This document shows positions 28,160 through 36,469 of a stretch of 64,000 nucleotides of DNA, piece after piece. The notes beneath the pieces are model-generated. The model saw only the letters and a program-made list of their open reading frames with translations. It ran no database searches and was not told where the DNA came from. How positions within the stretch are numbered: position 1 is the stretch's first letter; every line of letters begins with the position of its first letter. The stretch is taken from the NCBI GenBank assembly GCA_900557275.1, contig USRX01000002.1, positions 1 through 64,000 of the forward strand, given 5' to 3'. A program made the translations under genes and the position numbers. The stretch is from an uncultured Roseburia sp. Its GTDB lineage: Bacteria > Bacillota_A > Clostridia > Lachnospirales > Lachnospiraceae.

Positions 28160-29071
28160 ATGAAGAAAAGAGTAGTAGCAGCTATGCTGGTATGCGTTAT
28201 GGGAGCAGCTATGTTGGCAGGATGCGGCAGCAAAACAGATGCCACAAAGACTAACAGTGCAGCAAAAGCTGAGACATCTGCTGAGTCAGAGAGCAAAGGC
28301 GATACATTTGATGCAACAACCGTAAATGTATTCGCTGCAGCCAGCCTTAACACTGTAATGGAAGAACTCATCAAAACTTACAATGAGACTCAGCCAAACG
28401 TAAAAATCGTTGGAAACTATGACAGTTCAGGTACACTGCTGACACAGATTGAAGAAGGCGCTAACTGTGACGTGTTCTTCTCAGCAGCTCAGAAACAGAT
28501 GGACACACTTCAGAACAATGACCAGCTCGTTGTAGACGGAACAAGATATAATGTAGTAAATAACCAGGTATGTGTTGTAACTTATAAAAACAGCGGTACA
28601 AAAGTTACAGGTCTTGAGAACATCAAAGATGCATCCAGCATCGCACTTGCTGACGGAAGTGTTCCGGTAGGTAAATATACAAGACAGGCTATGGTTAAAG
28701 CTGGTATGCTCAAAGAGGCAGAGGACGTTTCCAAGATCACAACTCAGGAAGTATCTGAAGCTCTTGGCGGAGTAGAGATCAACGAGTGTGCAAATGTAAG
28801 TAAAGTAGCTTCTGCTGTATCTGAGGGTGCAAATGAAGTTGGTACTATCTACAAATCCGATACATACGGTCTGGAAGATAAACTTGACATTCTTCAGGTT
28901 GTTCCGTATGATCTTACTGGAAACGTTATCTATCCGGTAGCGCAGGTTAAAAATGATCAGGCAGATGATCTTGAAAAAGCAGCTGCAGAAGATTTCGTAA
29001 AATTCCTTGTATCTGATCAGGCTAAAGCAATCTTTGATAAATACTACTTCGATACTAACGTAGAGAATTAA
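28160..29071 (+). CDS. modA: Molybdate ABC transporter substrate-binding lipoprotein
   Basis: Captures molybdate (or tungstate) outside the membrane. 303 residues. Lipoprotein signal with lipobox LAGC (cysteine 22), then a serine- and alanine-rich linker. The mature domain starts TTVNVFAAASLNTVMEEL, the ModA oxyanion motif, followed by NYDSSGTLLTQIEEGANCD and DVFFSAAQKQMD. Start of the modABC set; a terminator at 29102-29133 lies between modA and modB, giving more binding protein than permease. Codon use is optimised compared with neighbours. Confidence 0.94.
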   Translation: MKKRVVAAMLVCVMGAAMLAGCGSKTDATKTNSAAKAETSAESESKGDTFDATTVNVFAAASLNTVMEELIKTYNETQPNVKIVGNYDSSGTLLTQIEEGANCDVFFSAAQKQMDTLQNNDQLVVDGTRYNVVNNQVCVVTYKNSGTKVTGLENIKDASSIALADGSVPVGKYTRQAMVKAGMLKEAEDVSKITTQEVSEALGGVEINECANVSKVASAVSEGANEVGTIYKSDTYGLEDKLDILQVVPYDLTGNVIYPVAQVKNDQADDLEKAAAEDFVKFLVSDQAKAIFDKYYFDTNVEN

Positions 29072-29101
29072 ATTGTAATAAAATAAAAAGATTCCTTGAT
29101 T

Positions 29102-29137
29102 GAGCGCCAAAAGATTCCATGATTTTGGCGCTCTTTT
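29102..29137 (+). terminator. Attenuating terminator between modA and modB
   Basis: GAGCGCCAAAA (29102-29112) pairs with TTTTGGCGCTC (29123-29133), followed by TTTTCC. It probably lowers modBC expression relative to modA. Confidence 0.8.
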
Positions 29138-29226
29138 CCAGATTATAAAAAGACATTCCTATAATCTCTGAAAGAACGGAAAGGAGATAGCGGGGAATAT
29201 ACTGAAAAAGAAAAGGAGAGAGGTTG

Positions 29227-29922
29227 ATGTTTGAATTATTGGCATCTTTGGACTGGAGCCCGTTGCTGATATCTTTAAAGACTGGTGTAGTGGCGACGAT
29301 TGTGTCATTTTTCATCGGCATTTTTGCTGCGGATCGCGTCGTTCATGCCGGACACCGGGTAAAAGCGGTGGTAGATGGCATTCTGACCCTGCCAATGGTA
29401 TTACCGCCGACGGTAGCCGGATTTTTTCTGTTACTGATCTTCAGCCGCAGAAGACCATTTGGCCGTTTTTTGTTTGAACAGTTTAATTTTACCGTTGTGC
29501 AGACATGGGCGGGCTGTATACTGGCAGCTACAGTAATCGCTTTTCCACTGATGTATCGAAATGCGAGAGCCGCATTTGAACAGCTGGACATTAATCTGAT
29601 CTATGCAGGCAGAACCCTTGGCATGTCAAATATACAGATCTTCTGGAAGATTGTTATTCCGAATGCGGGACCGGGCATCATTTCCGGAACAATCCTTACT
29701 TTCGCCCGTGCTCTTGGCGAGTATGGAGCGACCTCTATGCTTGCGGGAAATATTCCGGGCAAGACGGCAACAATCTCGCAGAAGATTGCTATGGTCATCC
29801 AGGATGGCGACTATGTGACAGCCGGCATCTGGGTTATTATCATTATGATCATTGCATTTGGCGTTATCGCAGCCATGAATATAATCGCCGGAAAGAACCT
29901 GAAAAATGTACAGCGATGGTAG
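29227..29922 (+). CDS. modB: Molybdate ABC transporter permease
   Basis: Membrane subunit of the molybdate importer, 231 residues with five to six transmembrane segments. LPMVLPPTVAGFFLLL and the cytoplasmic coupling loop FEQLDINLIYAGRTLGMSNI (EAA-type) are typical, followed by VIPNAGPGIISGTILTFAR and LGEYGATSMLAGNIPG. ATG 29227 is preferred over the overlapping TTG 29224, with GGAGAG upstream. Nine bases separate it from modC. Confidence 0.95.
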   Translation: MFELLASLDWSPLLISLKTGVVATIVSFFIGIFAADRVVHAGHRVKAVVDGILTLPMVLPPTVAGFFLLLIFSRRRPFGRFLFEQFNFTVVQTWAGCILAATVIAFPLMYRNARAAFEQLDINLIYAGRTLGMSNIQIFWKIVIPNAGPGIISGTILTFARALGEYGATSMLAGNIPGKTATISQKIAMVIQDGDYVTAGIWVIIIMIIAFGVIAAMNIIAGKNLKNVQRW

Positions 29923-29931
29923 GAGAGAAAG

Positions 29932-31014
29932 ATGGCAATTGAAGTTAATATCAAAAAGAAAATAGGAAAATTCAGTCTGGATACTTCCTTTTGCGCAGGA
30001 GAAGAGATCTTTGCATTGCTGGGAGCTTCCGGATGCGGAAAAAGTATGACGCTGAAATGTATTGCCGGAATTGAAAAACCGGATACGGGAAGGATTGTTA
30101 TTAACGGAAATGTCGTATTTGATTCCGAAAAAAAGATCAATCTGCCGCCGCAGAAACGGCATGTAGGTTATATGTTTCAGGATTATGCCCTGTTTCCAAA
30201 CATGAATGTTCGTCAGAACATCATGGCTGGTATGGGGAAAAAGCCGGATATGAGCCGTGTGGAGAAATATGTGAAGCGGTTTCATCTGGAGGGACTGGAA
30301 AGTCATCTTCCCTCCCAGCTTTCCGGCGGACAAAAACAGCGTGTAGCACTGGCTCGTATGCTTGCTTCTGAGCCGGAGATCCTGCTGTTGGATGAGCCGT
30401 TGTCGGCACTGGACAGTTATCTGAAATGGCAGATGGAAGAGGAACTGCTGGAGATTCTGGGGCAGGTTCAGAAAACGGTGCTTTTTGTTTCACACAGCAG
30501 GGATGAGGTATACCATCTCTGTGACAGTGTGTGTGTGATTGATAATGGACACATCGAGACATTACAGCGAAAAAAAGAGTTTTTCGAGAATCCGATCACA
30601 GTGGCAGCTGCCCGTATCTCCGGATGCAGAAACATTTCAAGAGCGAAAAAGATCTCAGGGCATGAGATTGAAGCAATTGACTGGAAGATGCGTCTGTATA
30701 CAGTGCGGGAGATCAAAGATGATCTTGCCTATGTCGGAATTCGTGCCCATTATGTAGAAGAAGAGCCAGTAACAGATGCAAACCGTGCAAAAGGAAATGA
30801 GTGTAATTATGCAATCCTGAAAGTGGATCATCTCTTTGAACAGCAGTTTGAAAGTGAACTGGTATTTGACTGTGGCGCAGAACAGGAAGGAAGAGATGAA
30901 GGGCATGGAAAGCTTCGTATCCTTATGGACAAACAGCGTGGCAGAGAACTGGCAGCATATCCGGAATTGCTGATACATATCCCGGATGAAGCCGTATTGC
31001 TTTTAAGGAAATAG
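29932..31014 (+). CDS. modC: Molybdate ABC transporter ATP-binding protein
   Basis: ATPase subunit of the ModABC importer, 360 residues. Walker A GASGCGKSMT (about 34-43), Q-loop MFQDYALFPNMNV, signature LSGGQKQRVALARML, Walker B ILLLDEPLSALD, H-loop VSHSRDEV. The C-terminal third (about 235-360) is in the position of the MOP/TOBE regulatory domain but is poorly conserved. RBS AGGAGAG. Last gene of the operon, ended by the hairpin at 31165-31217. Confidence 0.93.
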   Translation: MAIEVNIKKKIGKFSLDTSFCAGEEIFALLGASGCGKSMTLKCIAGIEKPDTGRIVINGNVVFDSEKKINLPPQKRHVGYMFQDYALFPNMNVRQNIMAGMGKKPDMSRVEKYVKRFHLEGLESHLPSQLSGGQKQRVALARMLASEPEILLLDEPLSALDSYLKWQMEEELLEILGQVQKTVLFVSHSRDEVYHLCDSVCVIDNGHIETLQRKKEFFENPITVAAARISGCRNISRAKKISGHEIEAIDWKMRLYTVREIKDDLAYVGIRAHYVEEEPVTDANRAKGNECNYAILKVDHLFEQQFESELVFDCGAEQEGRDEGHGKLRILMDKQRGRELAAYPELLIHIPDEAVLLLRK

Positions 31015-31162
31015 CATGCACCGGGTCTTATGTGCGTTCGACGTGAATTATATTGTCGGGTAAAGGGCTGTGGAACAGAGATCAGAATAACAAATATAAC
31101 GGAGAAATGGGTAAATCCGTCTGTCAAAAACAGAGGGATTGCATCTGGCAAAATGTGATGTT

Positions 31163-31222
31163 AAAATATAGTAACTGTGAAAGGGCGTTTTACATAGTCC
31201 AAAGCAGTTGCTATATTTTTTA
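31163..31222 (+). terminator. Terminator of the mod operon
   Basis: AATATAGTAACTG (31165-31177) pairs fully (one G-U) with CAGTTGCTATATT (31205-31217), followed by TTTTTTATT. It lies 150 bp after modC. The rest of the 327-bp spacer before hisC shows no gene. Confidence 0.8.
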
Positions 31223-31341
31223 TTCATATTTCAGGAAACATATGGTATGCTGAATAAGCTAATGACGGTGATGACAATATGTTGTAAAATCTGTAAAAAA
31301 AATAAAAACAGTGATAGATTAACAGAAAGAAGAGATTGAAA

Positions 31342-32406
31342 ATGAAAAACTGGGAAACTTATGTCCGTAAGGTCGTTCCTTACGTTCCGGGCGAGCAGCC
31401 AAATAAAAAGAACATGATCAAATTAAATACCAATGAGAATCCGTATCCCCCGGCACCGGGAGTAACAGAATGTCTGGAGAAGTTTGACACAGATCGTCTC
31501 AGGCTGTATCCGGATCCGGCAGTGACGGCATTAGTCAATGAACTGGCAGCGTTTCACAATGTGAAACCGGAGCAGGTATTTGTTGGTGTAGGTTCAGATG
31601 ATGTACTGGCAATGTGCTTCCTGACATTCTTTAATGGAAGCAAGCCGATTCTGTTTCCGGATATTACCTATTCTTTTTATGATGTATGGGCAGACACATT
31701 CCGTGTCCCGTTCCAGACGAAACCGTTGGATGAGAACTTCAATATCCGTCCGGAGGATTACCGAGAGGAAAATGGAGGTATCATTTTCCCGAATCCGAAT
31801 GCACCGACTGGTGTGGAACTGGGACAGGATGCCATCGAAGACATCTTACAGCACAACCCGGATCAGATCGTGATTGTAGATGAAGCGTATGTGGATTTTG
31901 GAGCAACAAGCGCACTGCCGTTGCTTGAAAAATATGATAACCTGATTGTGGTACGTACATTCTCCAAATCACGTTCCATGGCAGGCATGCGTATTGGTTA
32001 TGCCATCGCAGCATCCAAAGTGATCCGTTATCTGAACGATGTGAAATATTCTTTCAATTCCTACACGATGGATCAGCTGTCTATCGATCTGGGGGTAGAG
32101 GCAGTAAAAGACAATGCGTATTTTGAAGAAAACATTTCAAAGATCATCAACACAAGAGAACGTAGCAAAGAGCGTCTGAAAGCACTTGGATTTTCCTTCC
32201 GGGATTCCAGGAGCAACTTTATCTTTGCCACACATGAGAGCTGTCCGGCAAAAGAAATCTTTGAGGCATTGAAAGAGCAGGATATCTATGTGCGCTATTT
32301 TGAGAAACCGCGTATCGATAACTATCTGCGCATAACCATCGGAACAGATGAAGAGATGGATCAATTCTTTGCTTTTCTGGAGAAATATCTGGCAGAAAGA
32401 AAATAG
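31342..32406 (+). CDS. hisC: Histidinol-phosphate aminotransferase
   Basis: PLP aminotransferase (fold type I, class II) of histidine synthesis; relatives also transaminate aromatic acids. 354 residues. Marks: KLNTNENPYPPAPGV, VGVGSDDVLAMCFLTFF, IIFPNPNAPTGVELG, IVDEAYVDFG, and the PLP lysine in VVRTFSKSRSMAGMRIGYA. ATG 31342 is chosen over TTG 31336. It is away from other his genes and alone in its transcript, which is common in Lachnospiraceae. A role in aromatic amino acid or cobalamin side reactions is less likely. Confidence 0.9.
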   Translation: MKNWETYVRKVVPYVPGEQPNKKNMIKLNTNENPYPPAPGVTECLEKFDTDRLRLYPDPAVTALVNELAAFHNVKPEQVFVGVGSDDVLAMCFLTFFNGSKPILFPDITYSFYDVWADTFRVPFQTKPLDENFNIRPEDYREENGGIIFPNPNAPTGVELGQDAIEDILQHNPDQIVIVDEAYVDFGATSALPLLEKYDNLIVVRTFSKSRSMAGMRIGYAIAASKVIRYLNDVKYSFNSYTMDQLSIDLGVEAVKDNAYFEENISKIINTRERSKERLKALGFSFRDSRSNFIFATHESCPAKEIFEALKEQDIYVRYFEKPRIDNYLRITIGTDEEMDQFFAFLEKYLAERK

Positions 32407-32421
32407 AAAAAGATAATATAT

Positions 32422-32483
32422 AAGGAATGTTGTTTCACATTATTTGGAATGATTTAGATATATGTGAAAGGACATTCCTTTTT
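32422..32483 (+). terminator. Terminator of hisC
   Basis: AAGGAATGT..TTTCACAT (32422-32440) pairs with ATGTGAAA..ACATTCCTT (32462-32480) with a two-base internal loop, followed by TTTTTA. Confidence 0.88.
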
Positions 32484-32672
32484 ATTTGTAGTATGATTCC
32501 TGAAACGTGTGGATATTTATAGAAAAGAATATTTTTGGCAAATATGGAATCCTAAAAGAGCATTTTTGTGGAAGCAAATTTGCAGTAGATTTATCTTTGA
32601 AAAAAGTTGTGGGAAACGGAAGTTTTGCAGAAAAATAGGGGATGAAACTGTGTTAAAAATACTGGAATTTAT

Positions 32673-32736
32673 TTGACAAAACAGGGCTGTGTGTATAAAA
32701 TATAGCTAGATGTATACAAAATACTTTGTAGTATAC
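32673..32736 (+). promoter_or_regulatory. ispE promoter with repeated GTATAC sites
   Basis: TTGACA (32673-32678), a 17-bp spacer and TAAAAT (32696-32701). Just downstream, GTATACAA occurs at 32712 and again at 32731, with ACAAA...TTTGT between. GTATAC-centred palindromes are typical of GntR/FCD operators, and a regulator of that family is encoded two genes away. Confidence 0.55.
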
Positions 32737-32849
32737 AATAAATACAAAGGGAATTGTTAAAAGATATCTGTGAGAGAATCGTGTGAAACATGTATTTTCA
32801 AAAATACAGATATTGGCAGAAACAATGCTACATCTGGTAAATCAGATGG

Positions 32850-32889
32850 AATGTACTCTTTTTCATTTAGAAGAGTTCAAGAGTACATT
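32850..32889 (+). promoter_or_regulatory. Leader stem-loop before ispE
   Basis: AATGTACTCT (32850-32859) pairs perfectly with AGAGTACATT (32880-32889), ending twelve bases before the ispE ribosome-binding site GGAGG. It may modulate translation. Confidence 0.45.
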
Positions 32890-32911
32890 GTACCGAAATG
32901 GAGGACGAGTA

Positions 32912-33784
32912 ATGGACGAGATCAGTTTAAAGGCGCTGGCAAAGATCAACCTTGGGTTGGATGTGCTTGGAAAGCGGGAGGATGGATACCATGATGTCCG
33001 CATGATCATGCAGACGATTCATTTGTACGACCGCGTAGAGATAAAGAAGACAAAATCTCCGGCGATCCGTGTGGAGACGAATCTGTACTATCTTCCGGTC
33101 AATGAGGATAATCTGGTGTATCGTGCAGCAAAATTAATGAAGGAAGAATTTCAGATAAAAGAAGGCGTGCATATTATCCTTCAAAAATATATTCCGGTAG
33201 CAGCTGGTCTGGCAGGCGGAAGTTCCGACGCGGCAGCAGTCATGGTAGGTATGAACCGGATCTTCCAGCTGGGGTTAAAACAGGAAAAGCTAATGGAACT
33301 GGGATTGAAGCTTGGTGCTGATGTGCCGTTTTGCATCATGCGTGGAACTGCGCTGGCAGAAGGAATTGGAGAGATACTGACTCCGTTGCCGCCGATGCCG
33401 AAATGTCCGGTGCTGATCGCAAAACCGCCGGTGGCTGTTTCTACCAAGTTTGTATATGAAAATCTGAAGCTGACAGATGCCACAAAGCATCCGGATATTG
33501 ATGCTGTGGCAGATGCCATTAAAAATAAAGACCTGAAGGCAGTGGCCGCCAATATGGGAAATATTCTGGAGACAGTAACGATCCCACATAATCCGGTCAT
33601 TGCAGAAATCAAGAAGGTTATGAAAGCAAACGGCGCATTGAATGCTATGATGAGTGGCAGCGGTCCGACTGTCTTTGGTCTGTTCCAGAGTGAGAAAGAT
33701 ATTCGTAAGGCATATGATGCACTGAAACAGTCTGATCTTGTTAAAAATCTCTATACATCAGATATACATAACAATCGTCGTTAG
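32912..33784 (+). CDS. ispE: 4-diphosphocytidyl-2-C-methyl-D-erythritol kinase
   Basis: GHMP kinase of the MEP isoprenoid pathway, phosphorylating CDP-methylerythritol. 290 residues. N-terminal LKALAKINLGLDVLGKREDG with GYHDVRMIMQTI, the ATP-binding GHMP motif PVAAGLAGGSSDAAA, GADVPFCIMRGTALAEG, and C-terminal MMSGSGPTVFGLF. ATG 32912 follows GGAGGACGAGTA. An upstream in-frame extension from GTG 32783 would read through the leader hairpin and is rejected. It is followed after 123 bp by a GntR regulator, a common neighbour of ispE in Lachnospiraceae. Confidence 0.95.
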   Translation: MDEISLKALAKINLGLDVLGKREDGYHDVRMIMQTIHLYDRVEIKKTKSPAIRVETNLYYLPVNEDNLVYRAAKLMKEEFQIKEGVHIILQKYIPVAAGLAGGSSDAAAVMVGMNRIFQLGLKQEKLMELGLKLGADVPFCIMRGTALAEGIGEILTPLPPMPKCPVLIAKPPVAVSTKFVYENLKLTDATKHPDIDAVADAIKNKDLKAVAANMGNILETVTIPHNPVIAEIKKVMKANGALNAMMSGSGPTVFGLFQSEKDIRKAYDALKQSDLVKNLYTSDIHNNRR

Positions 33785-33907
33785 ATCGTTTCGATTACAG
33801 AGAAAAGCTTGTTTGAAAAATACAATTATCTACAGATTGGATGTATCAGAGACTGGTATAAGATGCGACTGATTTGACTGGGTTGAAAAACAGGAGATGA
33901 GTGAAAA

Positions 33908-34582
33908 ATGGCAAAAAATCTTGAGTTAAATATGGATGCATATCTACCACTTCGTGATGTAGTATTTCAGACGTTGCGGACAGCGATTTTAAAAGGAGAC
34001 TTAAAACCAGGGGAGCGGCTGATGGAGTTGCAGCTTGCGTCAAAGCTTGGCGTCAGCAGAACACCGATCCGTGAGGCAATACGTATGCTGGAGCAGGAAG
34101 GTCTGGCACGGACGATTCCGAGAAAAGGTGCAGAGGTTGCCGGTATGACCGAAAAGGATATGGAGGATGTGCTCCAGATCCGGTGTGTGCTGGAAGAGCT
34201 GGCTGCCAGACTTTCCTGCCAGAATATTACCGATGAAGAGATGCGGGAACTGAAGATCGCTATGGTTGCTTTTGAAGAAAAGACAAGAGAGGGCAATGTG
34301 GTGGAACTGGCAAAAGCGGATGTGACGTTCCATGACATCATTTATCGTGCGGCTGACAATCCAAAGCTTCTGGTTCTGCTGAACAATCTGCGGGAACAGA
34401 TGTATCGTTACCGTACCGAATATATGAAAGATGACCGCATTCATCCGGTGTTGATCCGTGAACATAAAGAAATGGTCAAAGCACTGGAAAGCAGAGATCA
34501 GGAGCTGGTGGCAAGAGAAGTGCGACAGCATCTGAAGAATCAGGAAGAGGTCATGAAAAAGATTATCCGGGATCAGGGATAA
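33908..34582 (+). CDS. GntR-family regulator with FCD ligand domain
   Basis: 224 residues. N-terminal winged helix (about 14-80): LRDVVFQTLRTAILKGDLKP, LASKLGVSRTPIREAIRMLE. C-terminal all-helical FCD domain (about 85-215) with probable metal ligands in ADVTFHDIIY (Asp and His), EHKEMVKAL and VRQHLKNQEE. FCD regulators respond to small organic acids or their metal complexes. The ligand is not predictable here. GTATAC sites in the ispE promoter are possible targets (inference). Confidence 0.9.
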   Translation: MAKNLELNMDAYLPLRDVVFQTLRTAILKGDLKPGERLMELQLASKLGVSRTPIREAIRMLEQEGLARTIPRKGAEVAGMTEKDMEDVLQIRCVLEELAARLSCQNITDEEMRELKIAMVAFEEKTREGNVVELAKADVTFHDIIYRAADNPKLLVLLNNLREQMYRYRTEYMKDDRIHPVLIREHKEMVKALESRDQELVAREVRQHLKNQEEVMKKIIRDQG

Positions 34583-34613
34583 TCACTGAAAAAATGCATA
34601 TACTGAATTTGTA

Positions 34614-34660
34614 AAAAGGATGGATACTCGAAATAAAAAATGGGGTATGCATCCTTTTCT
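34614..34660 (+). terminator. Terminator after the GntR gene
   Basis: AAAAGGATGGATACTC pairs with GGGTATGCATCCTTTT (one mismatch, one G-U), followed by CTTTGTTTTTC. Confidence 0.78.
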
Positions 34661-34815
34661 TTGTTTTTCTTTTCCGGAAAATAATGTGAAGAATACATTT
34701 TAATAATCATTTGTTTGTAGGTTTATATATTGAAATTTGGAACATGGGTGGATGTATTTTGAAAAAAATATAAAAAGATAGTATGTATACACATATCGTG
34801 AGACAGGAAAAAGGA

Positions 34816-36348
34816 ATGGAACAGAATAAGAAAAATGGGACAGCAATATCGAAAGATATTAATGAAAATATGAAAAAGTTTAAACAGATCTTTGCAGATT
34901 GTTCGGATATCAAGATGCGGCAGATGTATCTGGGAGAGGAACTTAAAGTCGCCTGTATGATCTCATATGTGGAGACATCGGTGGGCAACCTCATGTTGGA
35001 ATCGTCTGTGCTGGGACAGCTTTTCCGTCAGCTTCAGAAACAGCCGTCTGAGCAGGTGGTGCAGGCACTGGATCAGAACAGAATGGGAATCTCTGATGCA
35101 GTTCCTTTTGCAACGATGGAAGAGGCGGCAGATGCCATGCTGACCGGCGAGGCCATCTTGTTTGTAGATGGATATGACAAAGCATTAAAAATCCCGGATA
35201 AGGGATATCCGGCGAAATCCATTCAGGACACGGAATCAGAAAAAGTCAGCCGCGGCTCCAACGAAGGCTTTACAGAATCTGTCAAGCAAAATACGGCACT
35301 GATCAGGAAACGGCTGCGCACGCCTCAAGTAAAAGTAAGGGAAATCAAAGCAGGTGTAAGGTCTAAGACAAATGTAGACATTGTGTATATGGATGGGCTG
35401 GTCAGACCTTCTTTGTTGAAAGAAATTGAGCGTAGGCTGAACGGATTTGAGATTGACGGGGTGCTGGACAGCGGTGTGATCGAACAGTTATCAGAAGAGA
35501 GTTGGCTGTCGCCCTTTCCACAGTTTCAGACGACGTTGCGGCCGGACCGGGCGGCAATGGCGTTGTTAGAAGGACGGGCAGTTGTACTGACGGATAATTC
35601 ACCTGCGGCTTTGATCCTGCCATCGGATTATAACAGTTTTATTCAGACCAGTGATGATTATTACAACCGATGGGAGATCGCATCTTTTACCAGGCTCTTA
35701 CGGTATGTGGCATCTTTTTTATCCATGACGCTGCCGGGGCTTTATTTGGCAGTAACAAATTTTCATACGCAGCTGCTGCCTACTTCTTTATTGCTTTCCT
35801 TTGCGGCGGCACGACAAGGTGTGCCATTTCCGGGGATTGTGGAGATACTTATTATGGAGCTGTCATTTGAACTTTTGCGGGAGGCGGGGATACGGCTGCC
35901 GGGAGCCATGGGGAATACCATCGGCATCGTGGGAGGTCTTATTATCGGACAGGCTGCGGTGGATGCCAATATCGTCAGCGGAATGGTCGTGATCGTCATT
36001 GCGTTTACGGCGCTGTGCTCCTTTGCGATACCAAATGAGGAATTTGCATCGGCATTCCGTCTGCTGAAGTTTGCCTTTATCTTTCTGTGCGCATTCCTGG
36101 GATTTTATGGATTTCTGCTAGGTATACTGCTGGTACTGATCCATTTGTCTCATCTGAAAAGCTTTGGCGTACCATATCTTACACCGTTGGCAGGTGGCAA
36201 AAAGGGACGACGGGGAACCTGGGATTCTCTTGTGCGACCGCCGAGCTTTACATTAAAAGAGCGCCCACAGTATGTACGCCCTTCACAGAAGATTCGACTA
36301 CGTATCAGGAATCCAGTCGAAAATGAAAAGAAAGATCGTTATAAATGA
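34816..36348 (+). CDS. Spore germination receptor subunit, GerA family
   Basis: A subunit of nutrient germinant receptors in the spore inner membrane. About 510 residues: a hydrophilic N-terminal half (about 1-280) with YPAKSIQDTESEKVSRGSNE, FTESVKQNTALIRKRLRTPQ and SKTNVDIVYMDGL, then five or so transmembrane helices (about 285-440) including LRYVASFLSMTLPGLYLA and FSFELLREAG-like ELSFELLREAGIRLPG. The C-terminal basic tail carries PLAGGKKGRRGTWDSLVRPP. ATG 34816 with AGGA seven bases upstream is preferred over ATG 34783. First gene of a ger set that continues with a GerB-GerC fusion. Confidence 0.93.
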   Translation: MEQNKKNGTAISKDINENMKKFKQIFADCSDIKMRQMYLGEELKVACMISYVETSVGNLMLESSVLGQLFRQLQKQPSEQVVQALDQNRMGISDAVPFATMEEAADAMLTGEAILFVDGYDKALKIPDKGYPAKSIQDTESEKVSRGSNEGFTESVKQNTALIRKRLRTPQVKVREIKAGVRSKTNVDIVYMDGLVRPSLLKEIERRLNGFEIDGVLDSGVIEQLSEESWLSPFPQFQTTLRPDRAAMALLEGRAVVLTDNSPAALILPSDYNSFIQTSDDYYNRWEIASFTRLLRYVASFLSMTLPGLYLAVTNFHTQLLPTSLLLSFAAARQGVPFPGIVEILIMELSFELLREAGIRLPGAMGNTIGIVGGLIIGQAAVDANIVSGMVVIVIAFTALCSFAIPNEEFASAFRLLKFAFIFLCAFLGFYGFLLGILLVLIHLSHLKSFGVPYLTPLAGGKKGRRGTWDSLVRPPSFTLKERPQYVRPSQKIRLRIRNPVENEKKDRYK

Positions 36349-36469
36349 AAAGAAAAAGCGAGTAAAAAATGATAAAGAGGCAAAGGCTGTAAAGAAAGTG
36401 GAATGGAAATTGGAATAAATAAGAAAATATCGGGCAAGAAAACCAGACAGAAATAGAGGAGGGAACAGC

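Noticed and set aside
32783..32911. N-terminal extension of IspE
   Set aside because: Runs through the leader hairpin; ATG 32912 has a strong ribosome-binding site and the conserved family start.
35150..35350. Possible insertion in GerA like those in MalQ and LarC
   Set aside because: The segment matches the normal conserved GerA text (YPAKSIQDTESEKVSRG and following), so it is not an insert.
36323..36418. 31-codon lysine-rich frame overlapping the end of gerA
   Set aside because: No Shine-Dalgarno sequence and a composition expected from A-rich spacer DNA.
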